A stretch of DNA of 35,058 nucleotides, from NCBI GenBank assembly GCA_003427395.1, contig BFEA01000114.1:278369-313426 (forward strand), in the 5' to 3' direction. Of the stretch, positions 1 to 10,448 are shown one piece after another (within the stretch, counting starts at the first letter, position 1; each line of letters opens with the position of its first letter). Below the pieces are notes generated by a model that saw nothing but the letters and a program-made list of their open reading frames with translations, had not been told where the DNA came from and did not search any database. The stretch is from Chara braunii. Taxonomy: Eukaryota; Streptophyta; Charophyceae; Charales; Characeae. A program made the position numbers and the translations under genes.

Positions 1-459
1 TGGACTTCAGACATTTTGAAGAGGGATTATTTGGGACTTGTAACGAGACTTGGTGTTGACGACTTTCCCATCTCCCCCTTCCTCTTCTTCGTCTGATCCC
101 CTCCTCTTCGTCTGTGTATGTCTGGACCTAGCACCTCCTCCTTGTGAATAGCACCAGGCCCCATTACACCTTGTGATGAGCACGATATATGTTTGGTCTG
201 CGTTGAAACATTGAGTGGGCTAGTCCTTAGTATTCCAGCATTCTGTTTCGCTATATCTTGTACTACGTGAAAGAGATCAGTCCCGGTCAGGTCAGGACTT
301 GTATCCAAATCTTCCCCTGCGCTATAAAACACCATTTTGTATGTATTGGAATGCACATTGCTTGTTGAGATTCCACTTGCACTGGATTGTCCATTCAGTC
401 CTTTTTATCACATTGCGGATCCTCGGTTATATGTACATCGCCCAACTGGGCATGTAACA
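1..459 (+). repeat. 5' LTR of element 1, 3' portion only
   Basis: The sequence matches 7846-8274 almost throughout and ends CATGTAACA directly before the primer binding site. It carries an extra segment of about 30 bp near 96-125 relative to the 3' LTR. The window starts at exactly the base that follows the N at 7845, so this probably marks a contig break at the same place in both LTRs. Confidence 0.93.
323..329 (+). promoter_or_regulatory. TATA box of the LTR promoter (candidate)
   Basis: TATAAAA preceded by GCGC lies about 130 bp before the LTR end and is kept in the 3' LTR at 8137-8143. Transcription would start near 350-360 and give a short R-U5. A second TATA-like site at 7295-7300 exists in the longer 3' LTR, so the true promoter is not certain. 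Confidence 0.5.
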
Positions 460-461
460 GT

Positions 462-473
462 TGGTATCGGAAC
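462..473 (+). other. Primer binding site, initiator tRNA-Met type
   Basis: TGGTATCGGAAC starts two bases after the LTR end. It resembles the TGGTATCAGAGC site used by most plant gypsy elements, which pairs with the 3' end of initiator tRNA-Met. Two mismatches in 12 suggest decay or a variant primer. Confidence 0.8.
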
Positions 474-559
474 ACCGCACGTGAATCAGGACAACCTGAT
501 ATGTCACGTGTGCGGGGACTAGGTAGCTGATTTGTCTTGATTGATTGATTAGAGCACAC

Positions 560-1130
560 TAGTTAGCCCCCAAAATCACGATTTTGACCTCATTGCCGAA
601 AATCGATTTTTTTTTTCTTTTTTTGGATTTCGTTTTCTCGCTATTTCTGTTGTGGAAAATCGCAATAGCGCAACATCTGAAATTTCGGTTTTCGTTTTTC
701 TTCTGAAAATCCAAAATTTCGTTGTTGGAAATCCAGAATATTTTTTTCTTGAAAATTTCGATCTCCTTTTGCAATTTCCCGTTATTTGGAAATTTGGAAT
801 TTTTTTTTTTTAAATTCGTTTTTGGAAACGGTACCGGAAATTCCTCTTGCTGTACCATTCTCCAAACTGCGAATACTCTCACCTGAGTATGTCCAAATAC
901 TGATATTTCTTTTCGGAATCTTTTTATTATTCGCAGTTCTATGATTTTCAATTTTTCACTACTTGATAATCATTGGCAGTCGGAAGTTTGAATTTTTTTT
1001 TTCTCATGGATACTTTCGCACTTCAAGGATAGGGAGGTTGGGAGACCTACTGAACTTGCAAAACTCGGGATTTTTATTTTCTCGATTTTTTTTTTGCAAA
1101 GTTCAAACTTTTCTTTTTTTGATTAGTGGC
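560..1130. other. AT-rich, T-tract leader segment of element 1
   Basis: No gene is seen. The stretch is dominated by runs of T and by recurring short GAAAATC/GATTTTC-like words, and differs sharply in composition from the GC-balanced gag that follows. It may be a degenerate insertion in the untranslated leader or a family-specific leader. Confidence 0.5.
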
Positions 1131-1239
1131 TCCTTATTTGGGCGAGTTATGCCCACCCACCCCTCCCCACCTATGTCGTTGCCACCTCTGGTCTTACCTT
1201 CTCTATGTCTCCGGGTACCCCCAGCGGCAACATTGGCGA

Positions 1240-1350
1240 GTTGCCACGTCAGCAGGCCACGTCAGCACACCATGCCAGCAGGCCACGTCAACAGGACACG
1301 TCAGCAGGCCACGTCAACAGCCACGTCAGCAGCAGGGAGTGCCACGTTAG
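1240..1350. repeat. Tandem CCACGTCA motif array in the leader
   Basis: The octamer CCACGTCA occurs exactly five times (1244, 1257, 1283, 1309, 1321), with variants ACACGTCA near 1297 and CCACGTTA at 1342. Units are about 13 bp, GCCACGTCAGCAG-like. The reverse complement TGACGTGG is a known ACGT-core (G/C-box hybrid) site for plant bZIP factors. The array lies just before the gag start, so it is transcribed; a regulatory role is inference. Confidence 0.85.
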
Positions 1351-1368
1351 CAGGCCCCAGCCTGATCT

Positions 1369-2487
1369 ATGCTTACGCGCTCGAAAACAGCCGTCATGGA
1401 CCAGATGTCCGGGGAAACGGACGAGGCCTATCAGGCCCGGAAGCTGGTTATGATTACCGAAGCTAAGCAATGGTCGGATGCAGTAGCAGCCGCAACAAAG
1501 AAGAAGGCAGAGGACGTCGAAAAGGTACGTCTGTTGGCAATTGAACAGCAGCGCCAGCAAGACGAGGCAGCAGCAAAGGCTGCCGATGAAGAACGACTTC
1601 AACGCCGCGAGAAGATATTCAGCGGAGAGCGAGCTTTGCTCACATTGGCAGCGGACTGGCGGGCTGAGGCCGGGAATGACAATCTGGAAGAGAGTGGAAA
1701 TAAGATCGCTCTCCTTCTTAGCCATCTCACGGACCTGCTGACCACGTGCATTGCACAGCAGGAGGACATTCACAACCTCTACTCTGCGGTTCAGACACAC
1801 AATCAGGGGTTTGACAAACGCACTAGCCGCCTCCAGCAGCTGGAACAAACCGTGGCCGCCCCTGTTGCCAGCTCTTCCAACACCTCCGATCGCCTTGAGG
1901 CATTGGAGCTTGACGTCGGATCCCTCAAGGACGGCGTGCAGTTACAGCAAACCGCAACGCAACAGTTGGAGCAGCGGATCTGTACTGCCGCCAACCACTC
2001 GAGCTCGAAACCGCGCGAGATAGCTCCAAACTTCGATGGGCAGGAGATCTTCTGCAACTCGACAAAGACAGATCCGCAAGTTTGGACTCACACTGCAGCT
2101 ACACTACGTCAAAGAATACAAGCACCACGGGTACTTGTACTCCCGATCGGGGGGCGCATGCCAAGCATGGTTGGATAATCTCTTGTCCAAGTACGGAGTG
2201 GTAGCAGTCGACTTGCATACCAAGATCAGTTGGGATGATCTGAAGGCGGCGTGGCATAAGCGATCCCAAGTAGAGCCGTCGGAGATCAAGGCAATGGACA
2301 AGCTGATGGTCTTCGAACAAGGCACACTGCCGAGTGTTGACTGGATTGCTGAGTACCAACGCTTGACATCCGTCTCGGACATCCAAATGGGCTTCAAAGC
2401 CATCCAACACTACTTCATATCGAGAGCGTGTTCGGCGTTGGGCAATGCCTTGACTCACGTCGAGGACACCCTAACGACACCGACATA
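1369..2487 (+). pseudogene. gag: gag of element 1: coiled-coil N-terminus and capsid region
   Basis: Gag forms the virus-like particle around the element's RNA. The frame opens at ATG 1369. Residues about 20-220 are rich in A, E, Q, K and L and look like a long coiled coil. Near 2080 the reading frame shifts by one, and the conserved gag/capsid segment continues in the next frame with a WDDLKAAW motif, then stops at 2486-2488. The start was chosen because the alanine/glutamine-rich protein is open from there and an untranslated repeat array precedes it. The frameshift and the stop make it non-functional unless they are sequence errors. Confidence 0.8.
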
Positions 2488-3075
2488 ACTTTTTGACAAG
2501 GCCGCGTAGATTATTGTCACGAACAAGGAGGCCAAGAATCTCCGGCGTTCGTTTGCACCAGGCCTGGGCAAAGATCAACGTTGGCCGAAAGTGGTCATGG
2601 TCGCGACGGCAACGCCAAACGACCAAACTGGCGAGGTCGTGTCTGCCAATGAAGGGGACAGACTCGCAGCCGCCCGGGAAGGTGGTCGCCCCGGCAAAGG
2701 CCGAGGACGTGGCAAGGCAAAGACGAACACTGCATCGAGCCCCGGGCCCGGCGCAGCAGCTCCAGCCTCATGGACCCACTTCGGTCTCTCCGAACGGCGT
2801 ACGAAACACGCACGAGATTCCACTATTGCCTATGGTGCAACAACGATTTCCATAAGACAATGGCCTGTCAGTCCAAAGGCAAGGGCAAATCGGGAAACTA
2901 AGCACCTCTGGAGTGACTCGACGACACTCTCGACGCCTTTGGAACCGGTCACTTCGCGGGTGACCGCCCTTCGTTCCGAGGCACTTGCGAAAGTCGATAG
3001 TCCTGCTTTTTTTTATTCCTTTGAGGAATATGCTGCCCAGCTCGTTCCTACGCTGGGTACTCATGCCAAAGGATA
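2488..3075 (+). pseudogene. gag: gag nucleocapsid part with CCHC zinc knuckle
   Basis: Downstream of the capsid stop the protein continues in changing frames. A basic Gly/Arg/Lys stretch (GRPGKGRGRGK, about 2680-2720) is followed in another frame by CLWCNNDFHKTMAC at 2827-2868, a CX2CX4HX4C zinc knuckle that binds element RNA. A lysine/glycine tail follows and a stop is met near 2900. At least two frameshifts separate these parts. The remainder up to the protease has weak similarity to anything I recognise. Confidence 0.75.
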
Positions 3076-3079
3076 AGAC

Positions 3080-4070
3080 GTGTGTGCGACATCTTCTCCG
3101 TCCGGCAACGACAACTTATCGTCTTCAAGTGGTTCTTCACGGGATTCGGCGCGCGAGTTCAACATAGAGGTATTGGACCAGCTCACGTCCAAGGATTTCG
3201 CATGGCTTCCTCTCCCGACCACGGGACGCTTGTCGGGACCGCAATGCGCAACAGTATGCGGAGTATGCACTCATCTTCACACATACTTATCCTTCTATGC
3301 ACCACCAACTTCGTCGACGGATGACGAAGTCGCGGTGGGGGACATCCTTGCGTATGTTACCAAGGTGGCCTGCGAGTTTCACAATCAGCAGTACGACGAC
3401 AACAACGCACCGCTCCTCTATGTCCGCATCCAGGTTGGGCAAGCGTCTTGCAGCGCTTTGCTGGATAGCGGCTCGTCTCGCAATTTTATGAGCCAAGCCT
3501 TTATGCAAAAGGCTGGCCTTGGCGCACAAGTTCGAAGGAAGGCAAACCCGACAGCGATCAAGTTGGCGGACGGAAGGACGCAACAACTTATCGACCGCTA
3601 CATCGAGGCCATATTGGTGTATTTTGCACCTCATGTATGCGAACCGGTGACGTTTGACATTTTGGACACGGACTTCGACATTATTTTGGGAATGCCTTGG
3701 CTTGCAAGTGTAGATCACACGGTCAACTTCCACCGGCGGATTCTTACGGTTTGTGACGCCTTCGGCACGGAAGTGTCGTGTACTATTCCTCTTCCGCACC
3801 CTTCGATACGGTGCCAAGTGGTGACGACCAAGTCATTCCGGGCTACTTGTGCTTACGAGCAGCCCGACGAAATCGGCCTATGTTTCCTACGGACCGTCGC
3901 GGTAGCCGACTCTTCACCCATAGACTTGTCTTTGGACATCCGTGTGGTACGGTTGCTNGACAAGTTCGCCGACATCTTCGACTCACCTACCGGTGTGGTG
4001 CCGGATCAGCCGATCTCTCGCGAGATCATTCTTGAGGCCGGTGTCGTGCCGCCGAAACCCAAAAGGTTGC
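3080..4070 (+). pseudogene. pol: pol aspartic protease and protease-RT linker
   Basis: The retropepsin-like protease cuts the polyprotein. The active-site motif LLDSGSSRNF lies at about 3459-3488, and the second conserved motif DIILGMPWL at about 3680-3706. The linker leads to [15 protein letters not shown], the usual entry to gypsy RT. A single N at 3958 lies in a codon within the linker. The frame breaks at an AAAA run near 4065-4072, where the RT entry motif passes into the next frame. The upstream boundary is uncertain. Confidence 0.85.
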
Positions 4071-5317
4071 ATTTATCGCATGTGCGAGGAGGAGCTTACA
4101 GTCCTCCGCGCGCAACTCTATGATTTGTTGGACAAGGGTTGGATCCACCCTAGTAGTTCTCCATACGGAGCGCCAGTTCTCTTCGTACGGAAGAAGAACA
4201 ACGATCTACAATTGGGCATCGACTACCACAAACTCAACGCGCAAACTGTCAAGAATGCGGGGCCTCTTCCTCGCATCGACGATCTTCTTGAGCAATTGGG
4301 CGGCGCGAAGTATTTTTCTAAATTGGATTTGAAATCGGGATATCATTGATCTCGATCCGACCGAACGATCGCTACAAATCCGCGTTCAAGACGCGGTATG
4401 GGCATTTTGAGTGGGTGGTCATGCCTTTTGGCCTCACCAACGCCCCGACCACCTCTCAAGCGACAATGACCAACGAGTTCCGTGCAATGTTGGACCGGTT
4501 CGTGCTGGTCTACTTNGACGATATTCTCGTCTATAGCCGGTCATTGGAGGATCATCTTGAGCACCTTCGACGAGTGTTGGAGACGCTCCGCCGCGCCAAG
4601 TACAAGGCCGATTGCGACAAGTGTGAATTTGTCCAGCAAGAGTTGGAATACTTGGGCCATTTTGTCACACCGAAGGGCATCAGTCCGCTATCCGACAAGA
4701 TTCAAGTCATCCAAGAGTGGCTGGAGCCACGGAACGTCACGGATGTCCGTTCGTTCCGCGGCCTCGCCGGCTACTACCAGCATTTTATCAAAGGCTACTC
4801 GAAGATCGCGGCCCACTTGACCAAGCTTCAATTCGAGGATCCGCAATTTGACTCTAGAGAAGATGCGCGGGAAACATTTTTGGCTCTCAAAGCCGCGCTA
4901 TTATCTGCGGAGGTCTTGTGCGTATACGACCCGCTTTTGCCTACGTGCGTCACTACGGATGCATCTGGCTATGGCATTGGTGCCGTCCTCGAGCAACACG
5001 ATGGCGTGGACTGGCACCAGGTCGAGTGTTTCAGCAAGAAAGTGTTCGTCGTGCACTCCATTGCCGATGCACGCAAGGAGGAGCTCCTCGCCTTCGTCCA
5101 CACGCTCAAGCGGTGGCGGGACTTTCTCCTTGGTCGAAGCCCATTCCGATGGGTAANTGACAACTATCCATTGGTCTTTTACAAGACCCAAGACACCGTC
5201 AACAACAGCATTGCTCGATGGATGACTTTCATCGACCAGTTCGACCTTTTTCCCGATCACATTCCGGGGAAGTCGAACCGTTTTGCAAATGCTCTTTCAC
5301 GGCGTCCGGATCATTGA
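4070..5317 (+). pseudogene. pol: pol reverse transcriptase and RNase H
   Basis: The RT copies element RNA into DNA and RNase H removes the RNA template. Visible RT blocks are [22 protein letters not shown] and the catalytic VYxDDILVYS, in which the x codon contains the N at 4516. The connection motif VRSFRGLAGYYQHFIKGYSK is followed by RNase H with TDASGYGIGAVLEQ and, at the end, HIPGKSNRFANALSR. The frame is interrupted after SGYH at about 4347 by a small deletion. The rest, 4346-5317, is one open frame, with another N at 5157. Length and block order fit gypsy RT-RNase H. Confidence 0.9.
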
Positions 5318-6560
5318 ACCGCGGTCTATTCAACCTTCGAGATCGACAACGACCTGCGGGACAGCTTCATCCGCGGCTACCAAGCCGACCCTGAGTTTCG
5401 CGACAAGTACGCGAATTGCTCCTCTCCTAATCTGGCGCCTTCTCACTACCGGATCCAAGAGGGGTACTTGCTTGTCCACACACGGGGGAAGGACCTTCTT
5501 TGCGTACCGAGGGACCCTCACTTGCATACACGGCTTCTTGGCGAGTTCCACGATGCTCCCGCCACTAGACACTTCGGAGTCAATCGCACGATTGGCCTAC
5601 TTCGCGATCGATTTTGGTGGCCCGGCCTTCTCGGCGACGTCACACGCTATTGCGAGTCATGCAAGGTTTGCCGCGCTGCAAATCCCGCAACCATTGTCCA
5701 TACGGCGAGTTGTTACCGGTCCCCTTGTGGCGAAGGGAAGCGATTGCCATAGACATTACCGGCCTGTTCCCCAAGCATAAGATCGACGTGGATGGGATTC
5801 TCACGGTGGTCGACCGACTCACCAAGTTCGCCATGTTTTTGCCTTGCCGCTATCATGCCAAGGCACCGGAGTTGGCCGAGGTTCTTTACGCCGGTTGGAT
5901 TTGAACCAATAGTTACCCCACGGAAATCGTCTGCGACCGTGACACTCGGTTCATGTCCGATTTAAGCCAAGTTCGGCTCGCCACCCCCAAACTGATGGCC
6001 AAACGGAGAGGGCGCAACAGACCGCACAGGTTCTCCTTTGCACTCTCATCTGGCCCGACCAGAAGGATTGGGTTGAGCGGTTGTTGGATGTCAAGTTGGC
6101 CTACAACTCGTCCATCCACCCGGCTATCAGGATGTCGCCCTTCGAGTTCGAGCACGGCTCGCCGGTCACTTCGTCGTTGGACACAATCATTCCATGAACG
6201 CCCGAGAGCGACGACCATCTTCTTTCCTTGCGTCGGATGCAAGAGCTACTTGTCAAGGCACGCGACCATATGGCCAAGACGCAGCAACGCATGAGCCAAC
6301 AGGCCAATCGTCAGCGTCTTCCTTGCCCATTTCACGCTGGTGATCTCGTTTGGGTTTCCACCGCGGAATTCAGCCTTGAACAAGATATCTCTCGCAAGCT
6401 CCTCCCGAAATGGATGGGGCCCTGGCCGATTGTGGCGCCCGTTGGGGATGCACCCGAGGGACCTTTCCTTAACTATTCAGGTGTCCGCCCACTTGCCCGT
6501 CTACCCAGTCTTTCATTGCTCCAAGTTGGCTCTTTACACACCAGCGGAACATGACGATTT
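5318..6560 (+). pseudogene. pol: pol integrase (HHCC and DDE core), decayed
   Basis: The integrase inserts the DNA copy into the host genome. The zinc-binding domain shows HDAPATRHFGVNR followed by CESCKVC (5545-5690). The core shows AIDITGLFP, then CDRDTRF with the second catalytic Asp, then QTDGQTERA with the catalytic Glu. The spacing from the second Asp to Glu is about 23 residues instead of about 35, so a dozen residues are lost, and a stop at 5902 splits the core. The frame also shifts near 5980 and again near 6480. The enzyme cannot be active as written. Confidence 0.85.
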
Positions 6561-6589
6561 TCCCGGGCGACGTTCGCAAGACCCACCCT

Positions 6590-6860
6590 CTATGAACGGT
6601 TTTCAGGAGGTCGGCAACATCATCTCCCAGCGACGCTACGGCAACAAGCCAACCGAGTACTTGGTACATTTTGCGTACTGCACTCACAAAGCTGACTGTT
6701 GGTTGACCTGTGCAGAACTCCAAGCAACAGCTCCGGATGTTCTCGCACGGTACGAACGCAAACTGCAAGGCAAGCCTGTATCTTTGGCTCCACGCCGCAC
6801 CCGCGTCCAGGTTCCACCTTCAGATCGTCAGCTTCGCCCTCGACCCGGCTTGACTTCATA
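6590..6860 (+). pseudogene. pol: C-terminal chromodomain of integrase
   Basis: After the GPY-like region (VYPVFHCSKL), the frame contains EVGNIISQRRYGNKPTEYLV, then a segment with Trp and a final DVLARYERKL. This is the beta-strand and C-terminal helix pattern of a chromodomain. In chromoviruses this domain steers integration to modified histones. The protein ends at the TAA at 6859-6861, which overlaps the polypurine tract. The domain itself is uninterrupted, although the upstream integrase is broken. Confidence 0.8.
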
Positions 6861-6872
6861 AGGAGGGGGGGG
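6860..6872 (+). other. Polypurine tract
   Basis: A purine-only run, AAGGAGGGGGGGG, touches the first base of the 3' LTR. It is the expected plus-strand primer of reverse transcription. Confidence 0.88.
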
Positions 6873-6940
6873 TGTTACATGCTGCACCTGCAACAGGCTG
6901 CACGGGCCATTTCCAGGCCTGTGACGTTTTCAGGCCAAAA

Positions 6941-7078
6941 GCCTGAAAACAAGGGCCTACAGGCCCTGTGTTGTTTCAGCCTGAAAGCCTGAAAACAAGG
7001 GCCAACAGGCCCTGTGTTGTTTCAGCCTGAAAGCCTGAAAACAAGGGCCTACAGGCCCTGTGTCGTTTCAGGCTAAAT
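6941..7078. repeat. 46-bp tandem repeats with internal hairpins in the LTR
   Basis: About three copies start at 6941, 6987 and 7033, with looser related sequence on both sides (6900-7140). Each carries AGGGCC-TACA-GGCCCT, a 6-bp stem with 4-nt loop, plus GCCTGAAA and TTTCAG(G)C arms. The unit is therefore strongly palindromic. Confidence 0.85.
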
Positions 7079-7715
7079 CAGGGCCTTTCCGGCCCTGAGT
7101 GTTTTCAGCCTGAAACCGAGGGCCATTCTCGGGCCCTCATCGGTTCGACCTGCCCTGAAACTCAGGCAACAAACCAGGGTTTTAGCACAGGCCATTTCGG
7201 GCCTGTTTTTCAAGACAACCCCTGGTTGAGCTTCAACACCAGGGTCTGGCACGTTTCGGCATTGGAAAGAGCAGCCTCCTGGACAGGCCAGCAATATATA
7301 GGACTGGTTCGCCCTGCAGGCAGGCAGGTACTTCCCAGGCACTTCATGTGCAGTTCAGGAGGCAGGAGGTAGTCTTCAGGATTCGGCAGCAGCACTCTGG
7401 AGGAGCGCTGCGGGAGTAGTAGCAGCGTTAGCAGTAGTCTTCAGCGTTGGGCGCTAGTAGCGTTAGCTGTAGTCTTCAGCGCTGGGCGCCATAGCAGCTA
7501 GAGTAGTACTAGAGAAAGAGAGATTGGGCGGAGGCCAGAGGGACTTACCTGCAGCGCCGTTGCTCCAGCTTCGTCTTCGAGGTACCTGCAGCACAGCGCC
7601 ATCTTCACAGGTTAGTACCTGGCATATGAGAGAGAGAGAGTTCTTCTTCTTCCTCTTCTCAGTCCACCATCTCCTTCTCACCCTCTCGCTATCTGACTTC
7701 ACTGCATCAGCAGAC

Positions 7716-7716
<1 letters not shown>

Positions 7717-7765
<49 letters not shown>
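7717..7765. repeat. (GA)n microsatellite in the 3' LTR
   Basis: Uninterrupted AG/GA dinucleotides. The assembly break at 7845 follows shortly after, so this tract may have caused the break. Confidence 0.95.
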
Positions 7766-7770
<5 letters not shown>

Positions 7771-7795
7771 TGACATTTGGATCCAGACTCGACAT

Positions 7796-7894
7796 TGGAC
7801 TTCAGACATTTTGAAGAGGGATTATTTGGGACTTGTAACGAGACNTGGACTTCAGACATTTTGAAGAGGGATTATTTGGGACTTGTAACGAGAC
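7796..7894. other. Likely assembly join: 49-bp exact duplication around one N
   Basis: 7796-7844 is identical to 7846-7894, with N at 7845. The window itself begins with the same 49 bases. An exact direct repeat on both sides of a single N is the expected signature of overlapping contig ends that were joined without merging. Confidence 0.8.
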
Positions 7895-8344
7895 TTGGTG
7901 TTGACGACTTTCCCATCTCCCCCTTCCTCTTCTTCGTCTGGACCTGGCGCCTCCCTCCTGTGTATAGCGCCAGGCCCCATCACACCTTGTGATGAGCATG
8001 ATGTATGTTTGGTCTGCGTTGAAACATTGAGTGGGGTAGTCCTTAGTATTCTAGCATTCTGTTTCGCTATCTTGTACTACGTGAAAGAGGTCAGTCCCAG
8101 TCAGGTCAGGACTTGTATCCAAATCTTCCCCTGCGCTATAAAACACCATTTTGTATATATCGGAATGCACATTGCTTGTTGAGATTCCACTTGCACTGCA
8201 TTGTCCATTCAGTCCTTTTTATCACATTGCGGATCCTCGGTTTATATGTACATCGCCCAACTGGGCATGTAACAGTTTCTCTCTTCTCCACATTGTTTGT
8301 TACCGAGGGCTCCGGCACACGATGATTGAGTAATACTCGCTGAA

Positions 8345-8675
8345 GTGTGGGGTAATTGAAGTGTCCGAACCAGCATTCTAGTTCATTCTAGTCCGTTAGT
8401 CATTATGTCAAATTACAATCGCTTTACTAGTTAGCAGGAAACCAAGCGTACGGCCGCTAACCTGTGGGATGATTGAAGTGCCTGAGCCTGCTTTCTGGTT
8501 CGTTAGCCATTATGGCAGTCTCTTTACTACCATCTTCACCCGAATGAAACGTCCAGTGATTATCGCTGCATCTGGACTGAAAGTTGCCCCAAATATCGCT
8601 ATAATGACCAGGCGTTTTATTCGGGTGAAGATGGTAGTTTGCGAAAGAGATGGAACTAGGCAAACATACAGCCGC
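8345..8675. repeat. Diverged tandem duplication, second copy carries a MITE
   Basis: 8345-8460 and 8461-8675 share a series of blocks in the same order: GTGGG..TGATTGAAGTG, a CT-rich block, GTTAG.CATTATG, CTTTACTA and a final GCCGCTAA. The second copy is interrupted after CTTTACTA by the inverted-repeat element at 8526-8638. Divergence is high, so the pairing is moderate evidence. Confidence 0.5.
8526..8638. mobile_element. MITE-like palindromic element, copy A
   Basis: The ends ACTACCATCTTCACCCGAAT and its near-perfect inverse form terminal inverted repeats that extend inward with few mismatches almost to the centre, about 113 bp in all. A related copy lies at 16047-16155. It has no coding capacity. 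The target site duplication is unclear, so the superfamily is open. Confidence 0.75.
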
Positions 8676-9575
8676 TAATGAGCCCTAGCCAGTGACCGAT
8701 CTGTTTGGGAATCCTCAAAGACTTTAGGTTATGCACTTCACTTGTTTCATTATTGGAGCCATATACTTCGCATCTTTTACATCCATACAACAAACTTACG
8801 TTCTAACATTGTAGGCTTTGTAGCTATATGCTTTATATAGAGGGGGCTGCCAGTCGTGTGGGCATCATAATACCACAATCGATGGCATGGTTGTAATTGC
8901 AACTTTATGGGATCATGTGGTTAGGTGAGTTTAGGGAGCGACAAGTTGCTGTGGCGGCGTTAACCACATGGCCCTGGCAATAGATCAGATGTGCAAAGTG
9001 CCTGGTCTGGCAAGCGGAGTGAGTGCCAGGATAGGATAGTATAACAAGTTCATGAACAATTTTACAAATCAGATTCTCAGTTCTCTCATCTAAAGCCAAG
9101 CAATTGTACACACAGCCCAAGGCCGAGGGCGCAATTCTTCGACCCAGTCGGTCATGGTATTATGCATAGTATTGCCTATCTATGTGTCTGGCCGAAGTTG
9201 CAAGACGTAGAATAGGACCTCCACGTTCTGTGGTAGAACTGTCATTGAATGCAGTTTTACCCAATTCTACGAGGTAGAACTGTTTCTGGCATCCAATTAG
9301 GGGGCCCAAGGTGGTCAGGGCGGGCTTTTGGGGGGTCCGACTCCTTAAGGACGTTGAGGGGGTAGTTGGCTATGGACCCATAAATTCTTTTTTCTTCAAT
9401 TCTTGTAATAATAATTAGAAAAACAACACGGGAGGTCACAAATGTTGTGGGGACTGCAGTCTCATGCACGCCCTATGATCGTCTTGGAGACTTGGCCGCC
9501 TGGCCAAATCCCCTGGTGTCCAGTGCAGAAAGCCCTGTTCCAACGGCCTTTTGGCCATCGGAATCTGTCTCCCTG
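8676..9575. other. Intergenic DNA, nothing recognised
   Basis: No gene, RNA or mobile element is recognised. A minus-strand open frame of 71 codons (8905-9120) has no familiar motif. Around 9215-9290 the word GGTAGAACTG recurs, with related words again near 10030-10070. Confidence 0.5.
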
Positions 9576-9579
9576 TTGC

Positions 9580-9608
9580 GAGAGAGAGAGAGAGAGAGAG
9601 AGAGATGG

Positions 9609-9688
<80 letters not shown>
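9580..9688. repeat. (GA)n/(GATA)n compound microsatellite
   Basis: About 100 bp of GA repeats with a central block of GATA units near 9604-9628. It produces long Ser-Leu open frames on the minus strand that are not genes. Confidence 0.95.
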
Positions 9689-9691
<3 letters not shown>

Positions 9692-9699
9692 ACGATGCC

Positions 9700-10445
9700 A
9701 CATGGCAGCGTGACACTCCAGACAAAGAGAGAGAGAGGGGGGGCTTAGACGGGGAGGAGGTTTATTTCAGCGCCCCGCAGGCTCTGCGCAGGGGATGTTT
9801 GGGTGTGTCCGGGGTTGTCGGGGGATGGGTTCAGAGGCCCGAAGAGGGTGTGTGGGGGTGCGGGGGGGGGGGGGGGGGGGGGGAGGGATGGATGAGGGTC
9901 TTTGTTTTCCGTTTCAACGGCCCAGTGTGTGGCCCATGTCCCCGTGTGCTGCCCGCATTCTACCGAGACGTACCGGTGGACCCCTTTTTGCCGGAAAAAG
10001 GGGTTGTGGTTGGGCGGGGGGAGGGCTTGGTAGAACGGGATAGCATGGGAAGTTCTACCCATTCTACTAGCCCTACCCAATTATCCCCTGATGCATGGTC
10101 ATCCAGGGTCCGAGGCATATGCTCAGCCAAATGCAGGGGAGAACAGAACAGGAAGATGATGCAGACAATATCATCTAGCGGTCGATTGATTAATCGATCA
10201 CCCGCTCAATTCTGACCTCAGCTGTGCAAATCAATTTGTGAGATAAGATTTAGAGCTTGTGTAATCGGGAGCTGAAAATGTACGACTAGCTTCTGTTCTC
10301 CTCCTGCATCATAGCACGGGCGGTTACCCATCACCATTGCTTGCTCTGTACTCAGCCATGATGATGTGGTCATGTCGGATTCACACAAACATTGACCTGC
10401 TCTGTATGTCGCAGAGGGTTCTGTTATTTATTTTATCTGCCTGCT
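9700..10445. other. Intergenic DNA with G-homopolymer
   Basis: A G-rich stretch holds a homopolymer of roughly 22 G at 9861-9882, which could form quadruplex structure. No gene is recognised. The plus-strand frame at 9688-10215 is driven by low complexity and has no domain. Confidence 0.5.
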
Positions 10446-10448
10446 TGT

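Larger units (their letters stand above)
1..8274 (+). mobile_element. Ty3/gypsy chromovirus (element 1), 5' LTR truncated by window edge
   Basis: This is an LTR retrotransposon: partial 5' LTR (1-459), primer binding site, gag, protease, reverse transcriptase, RNase H, integrase, chromodomain, polypurine tract and full 3' LTR (6873-8274). The order PR-RT-RNaseH-IN marks it as Ty3/gypsy, and the C-terminal chromodomain places it with the chromoviruses. The LTR begins TGTTACATG and ends CATGTAACA, a 9-bp terminal inverted repeat. Coding parts are broken by several frameshifts and stops, so the copy cannot be autonomous. A stretch of about 115 bp compared by eye between the LTRs shows about 5% differences, so insertion is not very recent. 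A target site duplication cannot be tested because the left end lies outside the window. Confidence 0.93.
6873..8274 (+). repeat. 3' LTR of element 1
   Basis: About 1.4 kb, bounded by TGTTACATG and CATGTAACA. It contains a 46-bp tandem hairpin repeat at its left, a TATATA at 7295-7300, a (GA)n tract at 7717-7765, a duplication around the N at 7845 and a TATAAAA box at 8137-8143. The last 430 bp match the partial 5' LTR at the window start. Confidence 0.93.

Noticed and set aside
1126-1453. Plus-strand open frames in the repeat array before gag
   Set aside because: They translate the CCACGTCAGCAGG repeat; all three frames are open because of the repeat composition.
9436-9725. Open frames with Ser-Leu runs resembling a signal peptide
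   Set aside because: Translation of the GA/GATA microsatellite.
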